A stretch of DNA of 64,000 bases from Devosia riboflavina (GTDB lineage: Bacteria; Pseudomonadota; Alphaproteobacteria; Rhizobiales; Devosiaceae), in assembly GCF_000743575.1 (NCBI RefSeq), contig NZ_JQGC01000009.1, positions 1 through 64,000 on the forward strand. Direction: 5' to 3'. Position numbers and translations under genes: made by a program. Below are positions 43,264 through 52,418 of the stretch, piece after piece. Numbering within the stretch: position 1 is the first letter of the stretch; each line of letters starts with the position of its first letter. The notes beneath the pieces were generated by a model. The model worked only from the letters and a program-made list of their open reading frames with translations. It ran no database searches and had not been told where the DNA came from.

Positions 43264-43632
43264 ATGACAGACAAGAGTGCTGCCGAAAAAATCGATGCCC
43301 GCATTGCTGAACTCAGCGGCTGGCGCGGCGAAATGCTGGCAAACATCCGCAGGCTGATTAGGGAGGCCGATCCCGAGGTCGTCGAGGAGTGGAAATGGGA
43401 GAATCCGGTCTGGTCGCATGGCGGTATCATCTGCACCGGCGAGGCCTATAAGGCGGCGATAAAGACCACCTTTCCCAAGGGGGCAGCCCTTGCCGACCCG
43501 TCCGGCATCTTCAATTCGAGCCTGACCGGCGGCACGCGCCGGGCGATCGATTTCCGCGAGGGCGACGCGATCGACGAAGCTGGTTTCAAGGCGCTGATCC
43601 ACGCCGCCATTGTCCAAAATCATTCGAAATAG
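43264..43632 (+). CDS. DUF1801-family protein, second copy
   Basis: This is a 122-residue protein related to its neighbour: WRGEMLANIRRLIREADPEVVEEWKWENPVWSHGG is the same W(x)NP-containing core. GAGGGTG precedes the ATG at 43264. Its function is unknown. Confidence 0.82.
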   Translation: MTDKSAAEKIDARIAELSGWRGEMLANIRRLIREADPEVVEEWKWENPVWSHGGIICTGEAYKAAIKTTFPKGAALADPSGIFNSSLTGGTRRAIDFREGDAIDEAGFKALIHAAIVQNHSK

Positions 43633-43639
43633 GTTTGCC

Positions 43640-44050
43640 ATGACCGAAGCCACGCCTGAAATCCGCACCGTCGTCGTTGAACGCGATTTTTCCCATAGGC
43701 CGGAAAAGCTCTGGTGGGCGCTGACCCAGCCGCACTTGATCAAGGAATGGCTGATGAGCAGCGATTTTGCGCCTGACCTCGGCCACAAGTTCAAGTTCAC
43801 CGCCGATTGGGGCGCCATTGATTGCGAGGTCAAGGAGATCGAGCCCAATCGCACGCTGGCCTATTCCTGGGACGCCTATGGGCTTGAAAGCGTGGTCACC
43901 TGGACGCTGACGCCCATCGCCTCGGGCACGCAATTGCGCATGGAACAGACCGGTTTCCGGCCCGACCAGAACCAGGCCTATCACGGCGCGCGGATGGGTT
44001 GGCAGGACTACTTTGGCAAGCTCGATGATGCGCTTGGCCGGATGGAGTAA
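43640..44050 (+). CDS. SRPBCC/AHSA1-type START-like protein
   Basis: This is a 136-residue single-domain protein: VVVERDFSHRPEKLWWALTQPHLIKEWLMSSDF opens, then LESVVTWTLTPIASGTQLRMEQTGF, as in AHSA1-type SRPBCC proteins. It is a predicted ligand-binding helix-grip fold with no known substrate. ArsR-SRPBCC gene pairs are common, and this operon also carries the two DUF1801 genes. It begins 7 bases after the previous stop. Confidence 0.85.
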   Translation: MTEATPEIRTVVVERDFSHRPEKLWWALTQPHLIKEWLMSSDFAPDLGHKFKFTADWGAIDCEVKEIEPNRTLAYSWDAYGLESVVTWTLTPIASGTQLRMEQTGFRPDQNQAYHGARMGWQDYFGKLDDALGRME

Positions 44051-44082
44051 ACGGAGCGGCAGCTATTGGGCTTGCCGCGCCA

Positions 44083-44204
44083 CCCCTCACCCTAACCCTC
44101 TCCCCGCAGGGGCGAGGGGATTGGGCCGGTGAGTTGTGCAAGATAGTGCCAAATACTCGATCTGATCCCCTCGCCCCTTCGGGGAGAGGGTCAGGGTGAG
44201 GGGC
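44083..44204. repeat. Dispersed palindromic repeat, related to family R2
   Basis: CCCCTCACCCTAACCCTCTC and the inverted GGAGAGGGTCAGGGTGAGGGG enclose GGGCGAGGGGATT and TCCCCTCGCCCC. The inner arms resemble R2 ends, but the centre differs. Confidence 0.75.
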
Positions 44205-44265
44205 CCGGCAATAACTACAATCAAAGCCCGGCCGCGAGCCAATTCGCGCGGCCGGAACCTTCACC

Positions 44266-46674
44266 TCAATCCGGCAGCTTGAACGCCACGACCTTGGTCG
44301 AGAAGCGCGACTGGATGGCGCCCTGCCCACCGGCAACGACGGCGATATATTGCTTGCCATCGAGCGTGTAGCTGATCGGCGCGCCACCGGCGGCCGGCAG
44401 TTCGGTCTTCCAGACTTCCCGCCCGCTCGCCAGTTCATAGGCCCGCAGCATGTTGTCCTTGGCCGCCGCGATGAACACCAGGCCACTGGCGGTGATCATC
44501 GAGCCGCCATGCGTCGGGGTGCCCATGGTCCAATCGAACGGCAGGGTGATGCCGAGCGCGCCGCTGCCCTTGGAGGTGCCAAACGGCTGGGTCCAGAGCA
44601 TCTTGCCGGTATTGAGATCGACCGCGCTCAGATAGCTGTAGGGTGGATCGATGCAGGGCACGTTGAGCGCGGTGAGCCAGAAATAGGGCGCCGCGGCATA
44701 GGGCACATTGGCCTGGGCCACGAGGCCGCCGACTTCACGACGATCGCCCCATTCGCCCTGTGGCTTGGCGCCGCGCGCATCCGCCTCGTCGCGGGTGAGC
44801 AATTGCACATAGCTCGCAAAGCGGTTGGAATTGACCACCATGATGCCGCGCAGCGGGTCGACGGAGACGCCGCCCCAGTTCATCGCCCCGAAGGTACTGG
44901 GGGTCTGGATCGAGGGCGTGAGCCCCGGTGGGGTATTGGTGCCCTCGTAGCGCGCTTCCTTGAATTTTACGCGGCAATAGAGCTGGTCGAAGGGTGACAC
45001 GCCCCACATATCCGCCTCGGTCAGCGTCGCCATGCGGAAGGATGGCAGGCTGTTCGAAAGGGGCTGGGTGGGTGAATTGCGCTCTTCGGGCACGACGCCA
45101 TCCTGCGGCATCGGGGTTTCGGTAACCGGGAAGATCGGCTCGCCCGTGTTGCGATCGAGCACAAAGACTTCGCCGGCCTTGGTCGGCTGCACCAGCGCCT
45201 TGCGCATCGTGCCCGAAGCATCGGGCAGGTCGATGAGCGAGGCCGGTGAAGCCACGTCATGGTCCCAGATGTCGTGATGCTTGGTCTGGAAGGACCAGCG
45301 CAGGCGACCGGTTTCGGCATCGAGCGCCACGACCGAGGAATTGAACTGATCGTCGAACTCGCGGCGCTGGCCGCCGAAGAAATCGGGGGTGGCATTGCCG
45401 GTTGGCAGATAGACGAGACCCAGTTCTTCGTCGGCAACGGCCGGGGCCCAGCTATTGGGGGTGGCGACCGTATAGCTTTCGCCATCGGGCGGCAGGCCGG
45501 TGCGATCCTGGCGGCCCAGATCCCAGGCCCAGGACATTTCGCCCGTCACCGCGTCAAAGGCGCGGATGACGCCCGAAGCTTCGCCCCAATATTGGCCATC
45601 GGTGACCCAGCCGCCGACCACGACCTTGCCGCGCACAAAGGTGGGCGCCGAGGTGATGGAATAGTAGCCGCCGATGATCTTGCCTTCAAAGTCGTGCATG
45701 CCGACCAGAAGGTCGACGCGGCCGCCCTCGCCGAAATCGGCGCAGAGCTCGCCGGTCCTGGCATCGAGGGCGATCAGCTTGGCCGTGGCCGTGCCATAGA
45801 GCACGCGTTCGGCACAGGCGCCGGTCATGCCCGGAACCTTGTAGTAGCTCACGCCGCGGCAGGTGCCGCCATGGCCTTCCGAGCCGTCATAGGTCCAGCG
45901 CTCGGCGCCGGTCGCCGCATCGAGGGCAAAGGCCTGGCTGAAGCCGTTGCACATATAGATGCTGTCATCGATCTTGAGCGGGGTCGAATTGTTGGCGGGA
46001 ATGCGACCCACATCCACCGACCAGGCGACTTCCAGATTTTCGACATTGTCGAGGGTGATCTCCTCGAGCGGGGTATATTTTTGGCCGCCCTGATCACCAC
46101 CAAAATAGGGCCAATCGGCGCCGGTCTGGCCGAGGGCCGCCGCACCATTGGGCTCGGTGGGATAGGCGCCAAAGCCGGTCTGGAAGCGCGGGTCCTGTGG
46201 TAGGCTCGGGGCGCTGATGGCATAGAGCCCGGCGCCAAGCGCCACCGAAACGACGGCGGTCGAAGCGATGAGGCCTGCGGCACCGAAGGGCACGCGCTTC
46301 GTCAGATCAAGCGTGCCGGAAAGGGCATGCTGGCTCCAGGGCAGCAGCAGCCAGATACCAAAGGCGACCGGGATCATCAGGCGCGGCAAGAGAGCCCAGC
46401 CATCGAAGCCGACTTCCCAGATGGCCCAGATGATGGTGAGCGCCAGCGTCAACCCGAAAATCCAGGCGCCGAGGCGCTGGCCACGGAACAGCAGCACGGC
46501 GGCAACGAGGAACAGAAGACCCGAAACCAGGTAATAAAGCGAGCCGCCAAGCACCGCGAGATAGGCGCCTCCGCCCACGAAAATCAGGGCTATGACGCCC
46601 AGGACAACGGCGAAGAGGCCCATCAGGCCGCGTTCGACGATGTGAGGCGCCCTCGCCTCACCTCCACTACTCAT
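44266..46674 (-). CDS. Membrane-bound PQQ-dependent dehydrogenase, glucose/quinate/shikimate type
   Basis: This is an 802-residue enzyme. About five N-terminal transmembrane helices (within 15-150) are followed by a periplasmic eight-bladed PQQ propeller with the recurrent tryptophan-docking segments (WPYFGGDQGGQKYTPLEEI; GKVVVGGWVTDG; DIWDHDVASPASLIDLP). The family oxidises aldoses or cyclic polyols in the periplasm and passes electrons to ubiquinone. Substrate cannot be read; the closest well-known relative is glucose dehydrogenase (gcd). The gene follows a MarR gene by 30 bases in the same direction. Confidence 0.9.
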   Translation of the reverse strand: MSSGGEARAPHIVERGLMGLFAVVLGVIALIFVGGGAYLAVLGGSLYYLVSGLLFLVAAVLLFRGQRLGAWIFGLTLALTIIWAIWEVGFDGWALLPRLMIPVAFGIWLLLPWSQHALSGTLDLTKRVPFGAAGLIASTAVVSVALGAGLYAISAPSLPQDPRFQTGFGAYPTEPNGAAALGQTGADWPYFGGDQGGQKYTPLEEITLDNVENLEVAWSVDVGRIPANNSTPLKIDDSIYMCNGFSQAFALDAATGAERWTYDGSEGHGGTCRGVSYYKVPGMTGACAERVLYGTATAKLIALDARTGELCADFGEGGRVDLLVGMHDFEGKIIGGYYSITSAPTFVRGKVVVGGWVTDGQYWGEASGVIRAFDAVTGEMSWAWDLGRQDRTGLPPDGESYTVATPNSWAPAVADEELGLVYLPTGNATPDFFGGQRREFDDQFNSSVVALDAETGRLRWSFQTKHHDIWDHDVASPASLIDLPDASGTMRKALVQPTKAGEVFVLDRNTGEPIFPVTETPMPQDGVVPEERNSPTQPLSNSLPSFRMATLTEADMWGVSPFDQLYCRVKFKEARYEGTNTPPGLTPSIQTPSTFGAMNWGGVSVDPLRGIMVVNSNRFASYVQLLTRDEADARGAKPQGEWGDRREVGGLVAQANVPYAAAPYFWLTALNVPCIDPPYSYLSAVDLNTGKMLWTQPFGTSKGSGALGITLPFDWTMGTPTHGGSMITASGLVFIAAAKDNMLRAYELASGREVWKTELPAAGGAPISYTLDGKQYIAVVAGGQGAIQSRFSTKVVAFKLPD

Positions 46675-46704
46675 AGTCTTCCTCCCTTGGGATTGTTGTA
46701 TTGC

Positions 46705-47190
46705 TTACGAGGCCGCCCTGATGGGGGCCTTGGGTGCGTAGAGCGCCTCGTTGAGTTCGGCCGAGAGCCCTTCGATGCGTTTGAGAAATTTGGCGATGGC
46801 GACGAGATCGCTGTCGGAGAATTCGGCCGTTCCGACCTGATATTCGGTGCGAATATGCTCGTGGAGCGCCAGCGGCTCGGCGGCGGCCTCCGTGTCGAGC
46901 ACGATGAGCACGCTGCGCCGGTCGTCGGGATGGCGGGCGCGCATGATGTAGCCGGCGCTTTCCAGCCGATCGAGCAGCGCCGTACCGGCGCCCGAAGTCA
47001 GGCCCAGATGAGTGATGATGTCGCCGGGACTGACCGGCTCACCCTTGAGATACAAATAGCCCAGGCAGCGGAAATCGGTGGGGTGCATGCCCTGCGCCCG
47101 CGCCGCGCGCTCCTGCGCTTCCTCGGCCCGGCGGATCATGAGGGTAAGCGCCGACCCGACCCGGTTTTCCAGCTCCGTTCGCGTGTCCAT
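46705..47190 (-). CDS. MarR-family transcriptional regulator
   Basis: This is a 161-residue winged-helix regulator: MHPTDFRCLGYLYLKGEPVSPGDIITHLGLTSGAGTALLDRLESAGYIMRARHPDDRRSVLI carries the HTH and the wing DxRR. It heads the operon with the PQQ dehydrogenase and probably regulates it. The start is ambiguous among ATG codons at 47202, 47193 and 47190; the last has GGGG at a sensible spacing. An inverted repeat lies directly upstream. Confidence 0.88.
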   Translation of the reverse strand: MDTRTELENRVGSALTLMIRRAEEAQERAARAQGMHPTDFRCLGYLYLKGEPVSPGDIITHLGLTSGAGTALLDRLESAGYIMRARHPDDRRSVLIVLDTEAAAEPLALHEHIRTEYQVGTAEFSDSDLVAIAKFLKRIEGLSAELNEALYAPKAPIRAAS

Positions 47191-47202
47191 CATTATCCCC
47201 AT

Positions 47203-47234
47203 GACAAAGAATCTTGACCATAAAGATATTTGTC
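47203..47234. promoter_or_regulatory. Candidate MarR operator
   Basis: GACAAAGAATCTT and AAGATATTTGTC are imperfect inverted arms spanning 32 bases immediately before the MarR gene. Position suggests autoregulation. Confidence 0.5.
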
Positions 47235-47343
47235 ATCGAAACCTCTGGCAAGCGGGCATGCAAGCAAAAGGGCGCAGCCGAAGCCGCGCCCTTTTGGGGG
47301 GTAATATCGTGGTGGGCCCGCCGAAAAGCGGGCAGACACAGAT

Positions 47344-47413
47344 TGTCATCCCGGCGCAGGCCGGGATCCATCTTGAGATCTCAAGCTGGGCCCCGGCTTT
47401 CGCCGGAGTGACA
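47344..47413. repeat. Dispersed palindromic repeat, family R6
   Basis: TGTCATCCCGGCGCAGGCCG and GGCTTTCGCCGGAGTGACA flank CATCTTGAGATCTCAAGCTG. It is the second copy of 36573-36643 and lies after the TraB-like gene's stop. Confidence 0.88.
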
Positions 47414-47443
47414 GTCCGGGGACTTAAACCGTGTCAGCATTCG

Positions 47444-48550
47444 CTAAATCTGCCCCTCAAGGTCCTCGGGCGTTTCGATGGTCCGCATCCATTTGAGCGA
47501 TTTGATTTCCCAAGCCGGATCTGACTTCTGCAGATCGTCGAGCAGACCCGGCAAGTGCCCGGCGCCATAGGTAATGAAAATCTTGTCGTCGGCGCTGGTC
47601 TCGATACGCTCGGCAAGCTTTTCATTGCGGAAGTCGAGAATGACCGGATCGAGCGCCGATGGCGCCGTCTTGGCGCCCAGCATCATGGTCATCCAGCCGC
47701 GGCAGGCGAGGCCGAGGATTTTTCGCTGACCGGGCGTGGCCTTGGCAAGCCAATCGAACAATTGCGTCATCTGGTCGGCCTCGCCATCATCGGAAGGGGC
47801 CGGCTTGGGTTGTGCGTTCGCTGCGGCAAATCCGGGGTCGGTTTCCGTGAGCCGCTGATATTCGTGCATCATGTCGGCCGTCGAAACGTCGGCCTCGATA
47901 TGGCGCTCGGGGCGAGCCTTGATATCGGCGGCCAGCAGCTGGAAATAGGGGCCCTGGAACTGCAGGCCGCAGGCATCCCCAAAAGTCTCGTAATTGCTAT
48001 TGAGATCGCCGCCGCCGGCCAGCGTTTCGGAAAACCATTTGTCGCCCGCCGGATCGCCGCGCACGCCTTCATAATAGATGGCATAGCCGTCGCTCAGCGC
48101 CTTTTCGAGATCGTAGACGACAGTCTTGTAAAAGCCCTCCGAGCCGATGTGCATCATGCCCTGGAACACCACCGTCTTCTTGCCATTCGACAGGACTGCC
48201 TGCGGCACGGTGAGCGGGGTCAGGTCGGTACGGAAGGCGAGATAGTAGAGAGGCGCGGCGATCAGCACGGTGATGGCGAAAACCAGCGCCAGGAAGGCCT
48301 TGATATAGCTCCAGAGCCTGCTCTGGCGGCGCTGCCCCGCAAAGACGCGGCGCACCAGCCAGGCCGCGGGGAAGGCAAGAAGCAGCGCCAGCACGACCAC
48401 TGCGACAAGCAGCAGGACATGCACATCGAGCAGCACCGGCAGGCCGAGCAGAAAGCCCACGCCCAAGAGAAACCAGATTATTGTCGAGAGACGCAGTTTG
48501 AAGCGCTCTCCCCAGGCAAGGCTCTTCGTCGATGTGGAAGCTATGGCCAT
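47444..48550 (-). CDS. TraB/PrgY-like membrane protein
   Basis: This is a 368-residue protein with about three N-terminal hydrophobic segments (about 20-85 and 90-120) and a TraB-like domain: VVFQGMMHIGSEGFYKTVV (GxxH motif), YYEGVRGD and near the end ITYGAGHLPGLLDDLQ. These match the GxxH...E...GxxH signature of the TraB/GumN/Tiki family, some of which are metalloproteases. Function is unknown. It stands alone between R6 and the AraC gene. Confidence 0.65.
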   Translation of the reverse strand: MAIASTSTKSLAWGERFKLRLSTIIWFLLGVGFLLGLPVLLDVHVLLLVAVVVLALLLAFPAAWLVRRVFAGQRRQSRLWSYIKAFLALVFAITVLIAAPLYYLAFRTDLTPLTVPQAVLSNGKKTVVFQGMMHIGSEGFYKTVVYDLEKALSDGYAIYYEGVRGDPAGDKWFSETLAGGGDLNSNYETFGDACGLQFQGPYFQLLAADIKARPERHIEADVSTADMMHEYQRLTETDPGFAAANAQPKPAPSDDGEADQMTQLFDWLAKATPGQRKILGLACRGWMTMMLGAKTAPSALDPVILDFRNEKLAERIETSADDKIFITYGAGHLPGLLDDLQKSDPAWEIKSLKWMRTIETPEDLEGQI

Positions 48551-48676
48551 GTCGTCCCCCAGACGTATTGCTGGCGCTCCGCATGGCGCCAAGGCCGAAG
48601 CTAGCCGCTGGCCCGCGGCAAAGCCAGTCCCGGAGGCGTGGATTGGCCAGCGAAAATATCGTGCGGTTCTAGCGGT

Positions 48677-49624
48677 CTAGCTCGCCTGCCGCGCATCGCC
48701 GGGCGCTATGCCATAGACATTGCGGAAGACGCGATAGAAGGTGGCAAGGCTTTCAAAGCCACTGGCATAAGCCACCTGCGACACGGTCAGGTCCGGCTGC
48801 GTAATGAGCAGCCTTTGTGCCTCGCCGACACGCATCAGCATAAGCGTGCGGCTAAACGTGTTTTCGGCGTCTTCGAACAGCATATGCAGGTGCCGCACCG
48901 AAAGGCCGAGGCTGCGCGCCACCAAAGCCGGCGTCAGGTCGATCTGGTGATACTGGGCCGCCATGATATCGAGGGCGAGGTAACGCAGGCCGGCGCGGAT
49001 GGCGCCGCGCACCTCGGGCAGACTGTCGGGCAGCCGCCCGCGCGCCGCCAGCCCCAGAAGGGCAATATGGGCGATATCGCGCTCCGGATCGGCCGAGGCG
49101 CGTTTGCTCGAGGTCAGAACGTCGAGCAGGGCCCGCAGCGGACGCAGCGTCCTGCTCCCTTCCAGGGGCCTGGCCGCAACCAGATCGGTTACGGACCGGC
49201 CCAGCGTCAGCTCGTCGGTCACCGGAATCTTGAGCATGCGGAACTGGAAACCGCCATCGGTCCCGGGCGTCGCGTCATAGGGCAGATCGGAATGATTGAT
49301 GATCATGTCGCCATTGGCGATCATCTCGCTGCGCCCCGAACCGGTATCGAGCCGTCCCGGCCCGCGCACCTGCAGGCCCAGGCACAGGCTATTGCCCGCG
49401 ACCCGCGCAATATCGGCTTCGGTGCGGCGAATGACATAGGCGGAGGCGGCAATGTGCGAGACCACCGCCGTGCCGAATCTTTCGGCGCGAAACGACCCCT
49501 CGAAGGCGGCGCGGCGCTCTGCGGGCACTTCGATGGTGACGCCGAAGAGACCCCTGCTCCGCACTTCGCGCCACTGCTCGAAACGGTCCCGGGGGGCCAC
49601 GTCATCGGTCGAAAAATTCAGCAT
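48677..49624 (-). CDS. AraC-family transcriptional regulator
   Basis: This is a 315-residue protein with an AraC-binding-like N-terminal domain (about 15-190) and a double HTH (about 215-312) including SVRHLHMLFEDAENTFSRTLMLMRVGEAQRLL and VSQVAYASGFESLATFYRVFRNVYGIAPGDAR. The inducer is unknown. Genes upstream and downstream are separate units. Confidence 0.9.
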   Translation of the reverse strand: MLNFSTDDVAPRDRFEQWREVRSRGLFGVTIEVPAERRAAFEGSFRAERFGTAVVSHIAASAYVIRRTEADIARVAGNSLCLGLQVRGPGRLDTGSGRSEMIANGDMIINHSDLPYDATPGTDGGFQFRMLKIPVTDELTLGRSVTDLVAARPLEGSRTLRPLRALLDVLTSSKRASADPERDIAHIALLGLAARGRLPDSLPEVRGAIRAGLRYLALDIMAAQYHQIDLTPALVARSLGLSVRHLHMLFEDAENTFSRTLMLMRVGEAQRLLITQPDLTVSQVAYASGFESLATFYRVFRNVYGIAPGDARQAS

Positions 49625-49686
49625 TTTGCCCCCTCCCCTCCATGGCGCGCACGGAACAGGATTTGAGGCAAAAGGTCAACTTTTAG

Positions 49687-50079
49687 CTATTTTTCCGTCC
49701 GCCCTTCGCTTGTGCGATCGCGCTCATAGTGCCGCGCCAGCGGAAAGGGCGGCAGCCAGGCCTCGCGGCGAATGGTCCAGAGTTCGTAAGTGGGCCGGAA
49801 CTGATCCGGCGCATCGAGCGAACCGAGATTGATTTCCATCTCGTCGCCGCTGCGCGAAAACACCGACGAGCCGCAGCGGGGGCAGAAGCAACGCCCGGCA
49901 TAGTCGCCCACCGCGCCCGAAATCGTCACGGCGCTTTCCGGAAAAATCGCCGAGGCATGAAACAGCGCGCCATGATGCTTGCGGCAATCCATGCAGTGGC
50001 AGATGCCGACCCGAAACGGCCGGCCCCTCGCCACGAAGCGCACGGCGCCGCAGAGGCACCCGCCCGCAACCTCCTCCAT
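49687..50079 (-). CDS. GFA-family (glutathione-dependent formaldehyde-activating-like) zinc protein
   Basis: This is a 130-residue protein: MEEVAGGCLCGAVRFVARG, HCMDCRKHHGALFH and FCPRCGSSVFS give the cysteine metal ligands of the CENP-V/GFA fold. Most members have unknown function despite the name. It begins 3 bases after the LysR stop, so it lies in that transcript. Confidence 0.85.
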   Translation of the reverse strand: MEEVAGGCLCGAVRFVARGRPFRVGICHCMDCRKHHGALFHASAIFPESAVTISGAVGDYAGRCFCPRCGSSVFSRSGDEMEINLGSLDAPDQFRPTYELWTIRREAWLPPFPLARHYERDRTSEGRTEK

Positions 50080-50081
50080 GC

Positions 50082-50951
50082 CTAGCTCCCTTCCACAAGA
50101 CAAAGATCGCGAAACGCCTTCACCGCCGCCGAAGGCCGGCGCTCGCGATGGTAGAGCAGGCTAAAATTGCGCTGCGGCAATTGAAAGGGCAGGATCGCCA
50201 GGCGCCCCGCCGCAACGAGCGGCGCCACCACCATTTCCGACAGCACCGCCGCGCAATCACTGTTGAGAACGGCATTGAGCACCGCCTCATTGGTCGGCAG
50301 CGACAGGGCGACAGTCAGCGTCGCCGGATCGACGCCAAGGCCCAAAAGCCCGGCGACGAATTCGGCCCGCGTTCCCGAACCCGGCTCGCGCATGATCCAG
50401 CGAAAATCCGAAAAGCGCGGCTTGGCAAGAGCGACGGCCGGCACGGAGACCGCAACCAGCCGATCCCTGCCGATGGGACGCACGGCCAGCACCGGCGCAT
50501 CGACATGACCTTCGACAATGCCCAGTTCGGCCGCGCCCGATATGACCGCCTCGGCCACATCATTGGTATTGGCCGCGGCAAAATTGATGGCAATCCCCGG
50601 ATGCGCCGAGGCAAAGGCGAGGAGGCGCGAGGGCAGCCAATAGTTGGCCACCGTCTGGCTCGCCATGACATCGAGCGTGCCGCGCCTGAGACCGCCGAGA
50701 TCGTTGAGCGCCTGTTCGGCCTGGCGGATGCGCGCCAGCGTCTGCCGCGCCTCTTCGAGAAAGGCCATGCCGTCGCGGGTCAATTCGATCCGCCTTCCGA
50801 CGCGATCGAAGAGGCGCACGGAATGAAAGGCTTCAAGCGCCTTGATCGCCGCGCTGGCGGCCGAAGGCGTCAGCCCGACCGCCGCCGCGCCTTGCGTCAG
50901 ATGCTGGCGCTCCGCCACGGCGATGAAGATGGCCAATTGCTCGATGGTCAC
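50082..50951 (-). CDS. LysR-family transcriptional regulator (YeiE/CysB-like neighbour of YeiH)
   Basis: This is a 289-residue regulator with the LysR HTH MTIEQLAIFIAVAERQHLTQGAAAVGLTPSAASAAIKALEAFHSV and a periplasmic-binding-like effector domain (about 88-289). It diverges from yeiH across 98 bases, the same arrangement as YeiE/YeiH in enterobacteria, where YeiE answers to sulfite. Here the effector is inferred only. GFA follows in the same transcript. Confidence 0.9.
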   Translation of the reverse strand: MTIEQLAIFIAVAERQHLTQGAAAVGLTPSAASAAIKALEAFHSVRLFDRVGRRIELTRDGMAFLEEARQTLARIRQAEQALNDLGGLRRGTLDVMASQTVANYWLPSRLLAFASAHPGIAINFAAANTNDVAEAVISGAAELGIVEGHVDAPVLAVRPIGRDRLVAVSVPAVALAKPRFSDFRWIMREPGSGTRAEFVAGLLGLGVDPATLTVALSLPTNEAVLNAVLNSDCAAVLSEMVVAPLVAAGRLAILPFQLPQRNFSLLYHRERRPSAAVKAFRDLCLVEGS

Positions 50952-51049
50952 AATCTATACGAATTTTTCGCATGAAACATGCTGGATTATGCGATGGATT
51001 CTAACGAATGCAAGTCTCATCCTCCAATGCACCCGTGTTGGAGTAAATC

Positions 51050-52054
51050 ATGCTTCCGTTGTCGCAATTTCGGCAACTCGTTCCCGGCCTAGGCCTCTCT
51101 CTCGCCATTGCCATTCCAGCCCTTGGCCTCGAACGCTTGCAGCGGCATTTTCTGGGCTGGGTTGCGCTCGATGGCCTCGTGGTCGCGATCATGGCCGGGA
51201 TTGCCCTCCATAGCCTTTTCGGGATCGCGGAGCGTTTTCGTGCCGGCGTCACGTTTGCGGCCAAGACCGTGCTCGAGGTGGCCATCGTTCTGCTCGGCGG
51301 CACGATCAGCGCCGCTGCCGTGCTGCAGATTGGCCCCGTAGTGATCGCCGCCATCATGCTGGTCGTCGTGGTCGCCCTGGGCCTCAGCTATGGCATAGGC
51401 CGCGCTTTGGGTCTTGATGCACGCCTTGCCACGCTCGTTGCCTGCGGCAATTCCATTTGCGGCAATTCTGCCATCATGGCGACGGCGCCCGTCATCGAGG
51501 CGCCGGCCGAAGATGTCGCCGCCTCGATCGCCTTTACCGCGGCGCTGGGCGTGCTGGTCGTCCTGCTCCTGCCGCTCGGCGTGCGGCTGCTCGGGATCAG
51601 CGAATGGCAATATGGCGTCATTGCCGGCCTCAGCGTCTATGCCGTGCCGCAGGTCCTTGCCGCCACAGTGCCGGTCGGGGTGATGAGCACGCAGATCGGC
51701 ACCCTCGTCAAACTGATCCGCGTGCTGATGCTCGGCCCGGTCGTGCTCGGCCTTGGCGTCTTGCAGAAAAATCGCACGCGCGACACCCTGCCCTTCTCGG
51801 CGCTCGTCCCCTGGTTCATTCTAGGTTTCGTTGCCATGATGGGCGCAAGATCACTCGGCCTCCTGCCCGAAGCCGCCATCCCGGCGCTGCACGGCGCCTC
51901 GACCCAGCTCACCCTCGTCGCCATGGCGGCGCTCGGCCTTTCGGTCGACCTCCGCTCGGTCATGGCCTCGGGCGGCCGCGTGCTGGCGGCGGGCTTTCTA
52001 TCGATCGCAATGCTCATCCTGCTCGCGACGGCAACCGCCTTAATCCTGGCCTAG
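51050..52054 (+). CDS. YeiH/UPF0324-family putative sulfate exporter
   Basis: This is a 334-residue membrane protein with about ten hydrophobic helices. Family segments are FAAKTVLEVAIVLLGGTISA and VACGNSICGNSAIMATAPVI, near the middle. The family is annotated as a sulfate exporter, which rests on weak experimental support. The divergent LysR is the usual partner. Confidence 0.88.
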   Translation: MLPLSQFRQLVPGLGLSLAIAIPALGLERLQRHFLGWVALDGLVVAIMAGIALHSLFGIAERFRAGVTFAAKTVLEVAIVLLGGTISAAAVLQIGPVVIAAIMLVVVVALGLSYGIGRALGLDARLATLVACGNSICGNSAIMATAPVIEAPAEDVAASIAFTAALGVLVVLLLPLGVRLLGISEWQYGVIAGLSVYAVPQVLAATVPVGVMSTQIGTLVKLIRVLMLGPVVLGLGVLQKNRTRDTLPFSALVPWFILGFVAMMGARSLGLLPEAAIPALHGASTQLTLVAMAALGLSVDLRSVMASGGRVLAAGFLSIAMLILLATATALILA

Positions 52055-52403
52055 GGCACGGTTGCGGCTCTCAAAGCCAGCCAGATTTCGCCATAATTGG
52101 ACCAGCGACCACCAGACCTGTTACCGGCAACTCCGACGAGTTGCGGGCTGCCCGCAAACCAATATCCGGGGTCGGTGAGTGTTTTAGTTGCGCCGCCTGC
52201 GCCTGGATTCGAAGCTTTCCGATAGGTTAACAGACGTTCACAAATCGGCCTGCTTCTCAGTGTTCCCTCTACACATCGGCGTGATCAAGAGTTTTCACGA
52301 ACGATCCTCGTTGCAGGTGCAGAGTCGCGAGGGGCGGCAGCGACAACAACATCAGTAGAAATTTTTTCAATTCAGCCCACATCGCGGCTGAAGGCGAATT
52401 TCT
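52055..52403. other. Non-coding gap with no recognised feature
   Basis: This 349-base stretch between yeiH and the next membrane gene has no ORF of credible composition, no tRNA, no dispersed repeat and no strong promoter motif that I can see. Confidence 0.5.
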
Positions 52404-52418
52404 ATGCAAGGAGACATC

